Origin: Meloidogyne chitwoodi
Lineage: Eukaryota > Nematoda > Chromadorea > Rhabditida > Meloidogynidae
Reading direction: 5' to 3'
DNA: 64,000 bases
Assembly (NCBI GenBank): GCA_015183035.1
Contig: JACZZP010000004.1
Location: 2,232,001 to 2,296,000, forward strand
The notes under the pieces were generated by a model. That model was not told the origin of the DNA and searched no databases. It saw only the letters and a program-made list of their open reading frames with translations. This document shows, piece by piece, positions 56,284 through 64,000 of this stretch; within the stretch, counting starts at the first letter, position 1, and each line of letters starts with the position of its first letter. Made by a program: the position numbers and the translations under genes.

Positions 56284-57772
56284 GTTTTTTTTTTTAACTG
56301 AAAAAAAATTATTATTTTAGTTTATAAGGGTGCGTCCCCGTAGAGCGGGGAGTTCTTAAACGGGGACGAGAAATGTTGATGAAGAAAATATTATTTTTAG
56401 GGGATAACTGGGAGTTATTTTAAAATCCTCTGAGGGGGGAGAGGGGACACAAAATAATTATAAAGGTATTAACTATTATTTAATAAGAAATGTCCTTAAA
56501 AAAGTAAAAAATATATATTTTTTAAAATTATTTTAAAAAATATATAGAGTAGTTATTATTAGAGTAAAGTTTTCTTTTTTTAAAGTAGCAACTAATAATA
56601 ATATTATTTTTAAAATAAATTAAATTAACTTTTTTTTTTCGTGCCAGTCTCATCACATTAAAAATGTCAAACACGTCAAAAAAGGGGAAAGTATGGAAAA
56701 TGAACAAATTAATTAATTTTTAGAAAAAAGTGTACATAATTTAATATTTAATTAACTAATTTTTTAATTTAAATATATTCCAAGAAAAGTTAAAAATTAA
56801 AAAATGTTCAAAAAAAATGAAGATTTTTTTTTAAATAAAAAATATTTATTTTTATGTTTAAAATTGGCACATTTTGAAGAAAGAAAGAGATGAGCGAGTA
56901 TTAAATAAAAAATGTTTTTCCTTTTAAGATCCATCAAACAGCTGTCAACAGTCAAAAAATAAAAATAATTTTTTTTCTGCTTATTCATTTTCCCCTTTCC
57001 ATGTGTTAATATTAATGAAAGCGGGGGAGTTAAAAGAAAATTAAAGGGGAAGAGGAACATTAATTTTGGCAAAAAAACACCAAAAAGTAAAAAAAGAGAG
57101 AAATAAATAAATATATTAAAAATGTTTTGTTAAGTAAAGCTTTTAGGCAGTTTTGTTTTAATTTAATAAAAAAAGAAGAAAAAAATATGTAAATTTTGTG
57201 TATTTAATATTTATTTATTTTTGGAAAATTTTAGTAGAAAAAAAATTTTTTTTTAGTAAAAAAAAAAAGAATTTTTTTAGAAGAAAAAAAATTTTTTTTT
57301 TTGCACAAAATTTTTTTTTTATTAGAGTAAAGGACAAGTATTTTTTGGGAGTAAATAATTTTAATTTATTTAAGGATATTTTTGGAATTTTAAAAAATAT
57401 ATATTTTTTAAATTAATTTTTTATTTATTTTGAAAAGATTAAATTTTATTTTAATTACCCTAAATTATTTTTTAGGCATAAAATAAATTAATAAAATTAA
57501 AAAATAATTTTATTAAATTAATAAATTAATATTACGTCTATAATGTCTCATACTATGAACACGTAATTTAAAAAAAAAGTAAAAAAAGTTTAGAAAAAAA
57601 TTTAAAAAATACGTAAATAATAGAAAAGAATATAAATAATAAATTTAAAAATAAAAGTAATAATTTTGTTACTTAAAATAATATTTATTTTAAACAATGA
57701 AATTAATTTTAAAATAAACAGGTGAAAAAAATATTTAATAATTTTTGCAACAAATAAAATAATAAAAAAATA
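56284..57772. other. Intergenic AT-rich region with a GC-rich hairpin
   Basis: These 1.5 kb include the LURY promoter. A short GC-rich patch at 56333-56369 can fold (GCGTCCCCGT with ACGGGGACG). The rest is A/T runs with no joinable exon. Confidence 0.4.
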
Positions 57773-59550
57773 TTATTTAATTTTATTAATATATCCAAGC
57801 AATTCTTTAACATTTTTTAAAGCAATTTCACAACACTTTTCTATCTAAAAATAAATTTAAAAAATTTAAAAAAATTAACTAAACTGATTTTGTATTAATT
57901 ATTAAATTTCCATTTTGACTAATTAAACAAATTTCATCACGATGATTAGCTCCAATAATTAGAAAACCGTCTACTAAAAGAGATTCTTCCATTGTTGGGT
58001 CTACTATTGGGTCAACACTTTGAAAAAAATTAAAATTAATTTTTTTATTTTATAGGGATAAGAGATACTTAAGAGATACTTAAGGGTATTTTTAAATATT
58101 TTTATTTTTTTTAATTTTTTATTTTAAAAGCTTACATTCCATTTATAAATCCAAATGTAGTAGTTACAGGTTTATAATAAATAGTTAATGGAATTGGAGG
58201 TTTATCATTTGAATGCTTTAATTTAAATAAAATATTTTATTTAAATAAATTTAAAAAATAATACCAAAACAAGTTTTTTAGTAATAGCATTATAGCTAAC
58301 ATCATTACGTCTAAAATGTGTTATTGCACTAGAAACAGCCAAAACAGAGGCATCCCATAAACCTCCATCATAATCTAACACTTTTAATTCACATTTGATG
58401 TCAAAAACAAACCTTTAAAAAAATAAATTTAATTAAATGATGTCAGAAAATGTGAGGTAAATAAATAAAATTGCGTGGTTTGTGAGGTCAAGAACAAAAA
58501 AAAATTTTATTAGAAAATTTTTTTTTATTTTTTCCTAAAATATATATTAATCAGAAAGTACTAAAAAAAATTAAATTAAAAGTCATTTTTAATTTAATAT
58601 ATCAAATAACCATCAATTTTATATAACCTTAACAAATTATTTATGAGCTATTAGAAAACTTTTTTTTTTCTAGGAAATTTGTTCTTTTATATTAATTAAT
58701 TTTCTTTTTTTAAGGAGAAGAAATATATTCTACATATTTATGTTTTTTTAAAGAATAAAAAATTCCTCTCGAAAAATAAAAAACTCTCTCCTTAGAAATT
58801 AAAAGATTGGGAAAATTTAAATAAATAAAAAAATAATAATTATAATAAAATAATAACTAAACTTGTTTGCTTCAATGCATAAAGTATCAAAATCTAAGCA
58901 ATAAGTATCTCTAAAAAGTGACTCCAAAACAACCAAACATTGTTCTACTTCATTATCAAAAGAATTTGACTCAACAGCTGAAGGATGTGCCATTGGAAGA
59001 AAATCAATAGAAAAAGCAATTGATCCAGCCCCTGGCTTTGTACTTTTTCTAGGAGCAGAGATCTCTGCGTCCAAAGTGCACATTAATCTTAAAAATAAAG
59101 GCTTTTTTTAATGATCCTTAGGTAAATTTTCAGCATTTTTATTAAGTTGACTTGTGGTTAAGTCAGTAGTGTTCTTGCCTTGTGCATACCGAGGGCAATG
59201 GTTCGACTCTACTAAAGGGTTGAATATTTCTCTGATGGTTTTGACCCATAAACTGATGAGATTTCAATTCCTTTTTGTTTAAACACTTAAACAAAAAATC
59301 AGAGAACAACTTATTATCTTATGCTTTAAAAAACTTAATAAAATAACCTTGTTTTCCCCAACGTAATAAGTGTTAATCTAGAACTTGGATCATAATCAAT
59401 ATCAAAAGAGCGAAAGTCATTCCATCCTCTTCCGTCAACACGCTTTAATAAATAAAAATAACTTTTAAAAAATGATCAAACCTTCTTTGATTGAAATAGG
59501 TCTAACAGAAATGCAAGATGAGTATTGTTTTTTGATCCCCTTCCCCTCAT
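57773..59550 (-). CDS. exos-9: RNA exosome subunit RRP45/EXOSC9
   Basis: The start is at 59550. Exons are 59550-59482, 59442-59348, 59087-58863, 58412-58265, 58215-58136, 58017-57885 and 57844-57773, giving 273 residues. The RNase PH fold is visible: RVDGRGWNDFRSFDIDYD, LTLITLGKTR, a stretch resembling the family SIAFSIDFLPMAHP, then VLESLFRDTYCLDFDTLCIE and LWDASVLAVSSAITHFRR. The second half has VDPTMEESLLVDGFLIIGAN. Subunits of this ring hold RNA for the catalytic exosome nucleases in nucleus and cytoplasm and are themselves inactive. The protein is shorter than the human one, which has a long C-terminal tail. It lies 315 bases downstream of pfd-5 on the same strand. Confidence 0.93.
59145..59221 (+). 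repeat. tRNA-like remnant in an intron
   Basis: It lies in the second intron of the exosome gene, on the opposite strand. It has TTGTGGTTAAGTCAGTAGTG, then GAGGGCAATGGTTCGACTCT, which fits A- and B-box spacing. The ends do not form an acceptor stem. Confidence 0.6.
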
Positions 59551-59865
59551 TTTTAAAATTTAAATTATTCAGACTAGAAAACAATAAAATTTTAAAGTAT
59601 TAAAAAGAAATATTTAAGAAACGATCTCAACTTTTTATTTAAAAAAGAACAAATTAACAAAAACAACATTTTTTATTTTTAAGTAAATAAAAATCCTTTT
59701 TAGAGAGGTAAAATATTTAATTTAAAAACAGCGGAAAAAATTATATATATTGGTTATATTTATTTTTCTTAAGAGCTCGAGAAATTGACAAATATTTTTT
59801 CGAATACCCTAGGATCAGAAATATAATCAATAATATAATATTTAAAAAACAAGTCAAAAATATCA

Positions 59866-60443
59866 TCATTTAGAAGCAGCAGCAGTCGTCTGAATTTTCT
59901 TTTGTAAAGCAAGCATAACCATTTGTCTAAGTTGTTGTTTTTCAGGAATAACACCTTTATTTATTGTATTAATTTGGCCTTCCAAAAATGCATATTTCCT
60001 TTAAATTTGTTTAAAAAATAAATAAATAATAATTAAAAAAACCTTTTAAAATAATCCAAAGCCTGTTTTCGATTCATCCGGGCAAAATAACCAGCACCAA
60101 TTTCAACCAAATATTTGTCAAGATCGATAACCTTAGCTTTGATATAAACCTAAAAATTTATCAAAATAATTATTGGTAAAAATAATAAAAATTTTACTGA
60201 TTCCGAAAGAGGAATTAAAGATGATTTATTCTTTTCTGAAGGATTTATTGAATCTAAAGTTACTTGACATCTTCCAAAACGATTAGAAACACTTCTCAAT
60301 TCATTTAAAGATTCATTAAAAAAAGATAATTCAGCACCAAGTTGTTGCTGCAAACCAGAAAGTTCTTCAATAGTTAAAGAATTTATGTCAACAACATTAG
60401 TTTGTTGTGGAGTTAATGATGAAGAAGATTTTGAAGAATTCAT
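59866..60443 (-). CDS. pfd-5: Prefoldin subunit 5 (alpha-type)
   Basis: The start is at 60443. Exons are 60443-60198, 60149-60043 and 59998-59866, giving 161 residues. Two coiled-coil arms flank the alpha-prefoldin hairpin: LTIEELSGLQQQLGAELSFF on one side, and DLDKYLVEIGAGYFARMNRK then QALDYFKRKYAFLEGQ on the other. Prefoldin is a hexameric chaperone that hands unfolded actin and tubulin to the CCT chaperonin. The first 25 codons and about 60 bases upstream are duplicated in diverged form at the start of the TACC gene (618). A repeat element (60507-60634) lies just upstream. Confidence 0.94.
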
Positions 60444-60989
60444 AAAAGAAAATTTTTGATAGAAAAGAAGTCTAAAAGCTTTAAGAATTTTTTTAAACTT
60501 TTTGTCCAGACATTTCGTCAGCATAAAATGCACGACATTTCGTCTCAACGACAAAAAATCGTGGGTTCGGGTAAACGAAATGTAGTTTTTTGCCGTAGAG
60601 GCGAAATGTCGTGCAATTTTGTTCGACGAAATGTAAAAGTCCCTTTTTGTCAAATATTTGGATAAATTGTCATAATGGGATAAATTGTCATTTTTATAAA
60701 GTAAAATTGTGTTTGTGTAAGCTAAAAAGAGAGAGTTGAAAGATAAAAACAAAAATGAGGAATTTCTTTGTTTATTTCTTCACTTCCGCTTTATTTTTGT
60801 TCCGGAAGAAAATTTTTGTTTTGATATTTTGTTTTCCTCTTAGTTCTTTTGTATCCAGTCTGAGTCATATTTTTTAAACCAAAAATCAATGTTTAATTCT
60901 TTTTTATTTATTAAAACTTTAAGCTTTTGATTGTTATTGTCTTATTCTTAAAAACAAACTACATTCTAAACTTCATAGCAAATTAAAGA
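60444..60989. promoter_or_regulatory. Divergent promoter region of pfd-5 and CLASP
   Basis: These 546 bases lie between two divergent start codons. They contain the inverted-repeat element at 60507-60634, close to the pfd-5 start. Confidence 0.45.
60507..60634. repeat. ACATTTCGTC inverted-repeat element, copy 2
   Basis: It matches 52751-52880 almost throughout, including the central GTAAACGAAATGTAGTTTTT and TTGCCGTAGAGGCGAAATGT. It lies in the shared promoter of pfd-5 and CLASP. I see no target duplication. Confidence 0.75.
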
Positions 60990-63900
60990 ATGCAATCCTC
61001 TTCTAAAACTCGAGTTAGGCCAACAAATTCTGGTTAAATTTAACTTAAGACATTGTTTTTCCAATACAATTTTTAGCATCATCTCTAACTGCTGGTGCTG
61101 TCAGTGAAGAACAATTTCGTCAAGCATTTGAAGCTGTTCCCGATTTAAGGGTATGATTTTTAAGATTTTCTGGACCTCGATATTTTGTTCAAACAAAATT
61201 AGTTGTCCAACTTTTCGAATATTTGATTTTATGGTTTAGCATCTTGTTTTTACTTATTTTGATTCATAATTTATTTTTCACGGATTTTTTGTCATTATTG
61301 TTTGACTCTATTTTAAAATCATTTTATGTAAAAAGTTCCTGCCTTTTTAATATTTTTAGTTGTTTAGTAAAGTAAACAGAGAACTTTTCAGGTTCATTCC
61401 CTCAAGGATTTGGTTTCTGAATGTCAAAAACAAGCAACAATTTTGGAGAACATAAATAATGATTGGACAAAACGAATTAAAGCTGTATCTTTTTCTTTAA
61501 AAATTTTTTAAATAAACTTTTTAGCTTCAATCATTGCGTGGTCTTATTAAACATGATATTGGCTGTTATGGTGCATTCTCTGAACAAGCATATGGATTGC
61601 TTTGTACTGCATTTGAACTGTCAGTTAAGGATTTACGTTCTCAACTTTGCCGTGAGGCTTGCATGACTGTTTCGTTAGTTTTTTATAAAAGTTTTGAGTC
61701 AAAAATATTTTTTCAAGTTGCTTTTGCGAGAAATTGGGAACACCATTCTTTCGTGTTGCTGAGGCAATTATTCCAATAACATTGAATCTTACCCAAAATT
61801 CAGCTAAAGTAATGGCAAGTTCTGGAAGGAATTGTAATATTTTTATTACAAAGGTTTTTATTTTTGTTATTTTTTAAATAAAATTATTTTAGAGTATTCA
61901 TCATTCAAGAATACTCACGCTTATTGTCCAGCATGTTTCACATAAGGCTAAGGAGATTAGAAGGTTTCTTTTTATTTTGAATTGGCTAAAAGTTTAAAGT
62001 TGCATAATTCATTTATTATTCAATTATTTAGAATCTATAGTATTTGTTGTGTAGTGGTAACGTTATCGGTTATAGTCATTGAGATCTGGGTTCGATACCG
62101 TTTAATGGTTTTTCCTTATATTTGTTGAGATTTTTTCGACCCGACTCCAGAAAATGGAAAAAGATTTCTACTCTCTTAATATTTTTTTAAATTTTAGAAT
62201 GTCCATCGAATTAATCTGCATTATTATAAATAACTGGGACATTTCTCTTGTTGAAAAACATTCTTGCGAATTAACACATTCCATAAAATTGGCTTTGAGT
62301 GATGCAGATTCAGAAGCTAGATTAATCGCTCGTCAATCATTTGAAAGTTTACAAAGTATTTATCCAAGTAAAGCTGAAGTACTTTTTCAGGTTAATTTCC
62401 CTTTTAATTTCTTTTTATGTTTCAAAGCATAATTTTTAATTTAAGGAACTTGAGCCAGCCAAACAACGAATGCTTGTTGAACGTTCTAGTACTGCTTCAT
62501 CAACTCATTCCATCAATTCTGAGCGTGACAATCTTCCAAATCCAAATAAAGGACTTTATAATGCGCAAAATTCTGGTTTATTTTTTTTTATCCTTTTTTT
62601 TTAAATTTGCGTTTATTTATCTAGCCTTTTTGAGTAAGCGATCAGCCAGCGATTTGAATCACAGCGCTCGGAGAGTTAATTTGGTTCCTCCAAGAATTGT
62701 TCGTCGTCCAAATCCTCCAATTGCGTCAAATAGTGCAACTAGTGTTAAACCACCTATGACACGTTTGTTTGATTTATTAACTTTATTTTGGGCAGAAAAT
62801 CCTTGTTCTATTTCGATTCTTTTTCGTAAATAAAAACCACGTTCTTTATGGATTGATTTCAAAATTAATATATTCTAGATCCTTCTCCACTTGTTAAAAA
62901 GCCTTCCCCAATGACTCCAACTTCACATCATAGAAATGGCCCAGGAACACATACTCCAATACCTTTAAATATTCATCATAGAAATGGAACAACACCTCCT
63001 CCATTAACAGCTGCATCTATGTCTGCGCAAACCACTTTAATTAAAATTCAAAAAATAATGAATGTTTTGGCTGATAAAAATGCGTTTGTTTATTTTTTAA
63101 TTCATTTGTTTTTATACATTTAAAAATTTTAGAAATGTTGATAATGTTGAGAATTCTCTTCGTTCTCTTTCTCAAATGATTAAAAATGGAGAAATTGCAA
63201 ACTGGGATGAAGTTTTTACTCCAATATTCTCTGCACTTCAACAAACAATAGCAAATCCTTTTGTTGATGTTGCGGTGGTAAGAGCTGGAGCATTAAAGAC
63301 TATGAAAGAACTATGGTTTATTTTGAAATATTTTAGCTAACGTTTGGTGTAGTTGGTAGTGACTTAGTTTTGTGTTAGTGGTGGCTTGATTCGAATCCGG
63401 TCGTTAGATTTTTGATTTTTCTTGAGTAAGGGGCAAAAATAATCTCATTTTTAAAATTAAAAATTCATAAGAGATGACAAATTTTTTTTTATATTAAATT
63501 TTCTTAAGCATTTCGCAACCAAAACGGCTTTTATCAAAGACAGAGCTTCTTTTACTTCTTACTTTAGCTGCCCACGAAAATGAGGATGCAATTGTTGTTA
63601 AAGCAGGTTATTTTTTTTTAATTTAAAGAATTATTTTTCTTTTATAGCTGAAGAATGTGGTGCTGCACTTGCCACTAGATTACCAACCAAAACTTGTGTT
63701 AATTTATTAATAACGGTTATTGATGATGAAAATAGTAAATATCATCAATTATCTGGAGCGATTAAAATGATGAGTAATTTAATTTCAAAACTTCCACATG
63801 AAGAGGTTTTTTTATAATATTATTTTTTTATTTTTAAATTCTTTTTTAAAGGTTGAAGTGATGATGCCAACTGTTGTACAACGAATGATTCGGGTAAATT

Positions 63901-64000
63901 AATTTTATTTTTTAAATAAATTTTTTTTATGAAGTGTTATGAAAATTCGCAATCGATGGTTCGCAGGGCATCAATAATATGTTTGGTATCTATGGGTGGG
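60990..64000 (+). CDS. CLASP-family microtubule-stabilising protein, partial at the 3' side
   Basis: Exons are 60990-61032, 61077-61150, 61392-61484, 61525-61673, 61718-61853, 61893-61963, 62198-62390, 62446-62575, 62625-62762, 62879-63083, 63133-63315, 63509-63606, 63648-63805, 63852-63893 and 63935 to beyond 64000. The visible 590 or so residues start with a TOG array: WTKRIKALQSLRGLIKHDIG, then NSAKVMASSG and KEIRRMSIELICIIINNW. DADSEARLIARQSFESLQSI follows, the CLASP signature. A Ser/Pro/Arg-rich linker (RRVNLVPPRIVRRPNPP) is the usual microtubule and EB-binding region. A second TOG repeat begins at VDNVENSLRSLSQMIKNGE. CLASPs promote microtubule rescue at kinetochores and the cell cortex. 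I see no SxIP motif in the linker as modelled. The gene continues off the window. Confidence 0.94.
62042..62110 (+). repeat. tRNA-like SINE remnant in an intron
   Basis: It lies in the sixth CLASP intron. TTGTGTAGTGGTAACG fits the A-box and GGGTTCGATACC the B-box. The outer bases do not pair as an acceptor stem. Confidence 0.65.
63337..63407 (+). repeat. tRNA-like element with a partly paired acceptor stem
   Basis: It lies in the eleventh CLASP intron. The first six bases CTAACG pair perfectly with the last six CGTTAG, 71 bases overall. An A-box TTGGTGTAGTTGGTAGTGAC and a B-box GATTCGAATCC are present. The D-stem and anticodon stem pair poorly, so a working tRNA is doubtful. It is the best preserved copy in the window. 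Confidence 0.6.

Noticed and set aside
57198..57416. Open frame rich in Phe and Lys after the exosome gene
   Set aside because: It is made of poly-A and poly-T runs, has no splice partner and no protein-like composition.
63337..63407. A functional tRNA gene in a CLASP intron
   Set aside because: Six acceptor pairs exist, but D-stem and anticodon stem pairing is poor, so I list it as a tRNA-like repeat.

Overview
This window looks like nuclear DNA of a nematode, probably a plant-parasitic one of the Meloidogyne type; the genus is an inference. The DNA is very AT-rich. Coding regions are cut by many short introns, mostly 35-60 bases, with GTTTTT or GTAA donors and TTTTAG acceptors. Several proteins are close to Caenorhabditis families: TACC, p24/SEL-9, TWK potassium channels, LURY neuropeptides, ZP cuticle proteins, CLASP. 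Single open frames nearly always hold one exon only, so I built gene models by joining exons by eye through splice sites and reading phase. Every multi-exon model given sums to a whole number of codons. Splice junctions are predictions, not transcripts.

Layout. 1-1634: a partial unknown gene runs off the left edge, divergent from a TACC gene. 1926-15633: three minus-strand genes, namely a 2093-residue repeat/EGF/ZP matrix protein, a SEL-9/TMED2 cargo receptor and a two-pore potassium channel; an 824-bp transposon lies between the last two. 17751-20047: a plexin-domain (PLXDC/TEM7) membrane protein. 21370-25398: a KCTD/BACURD BTB protein and an arfaptin, both minus. 25755-32147: two related F-box genes around a dense cluster of mobile DNA. 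The first F-box gene is broken by an element inside exon 3. 33044-35986: an LBP/BPI lipid-binding protein. 36217-36832: a small unknown secreted protein. 39677-41509: a sphingomyelin synthase. 42032-43659: ribosomal protein L4. 43965-45420: a DHHC palmitoyltransferase. 49134-52180: a Goliath/GRAIL-type RING E3 ligase. 53630-55447: an unknown Ser/Gly-rich protein. 55860-56283: a luqin/LURY neuropeptide precursor. 57773-60443: exosome subunit RRP45 and prefoldin 5, possibly one operon. 60990-64000: a CLASP gene running off the right edge.

The genes are mostly housekeeping, membrane-traffic and signalling genes with no obvious shared pathway. The unusual content is the accessory DNA. At least six short inverted-repeat elements carry perfect 8-bp target duplications, including one element nested in another. 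Two elements share the same ends but carry different internal DNA. About ten degenerate tRNA-like repeats sit mostly in introns and gaps. Exon 1 of the TACC gene carries a diverged copy of the first 25 codons of the prefoldin 5 gene found 60 kb away. I found no CRISPR array, rRNA or convincing functional tRNA.
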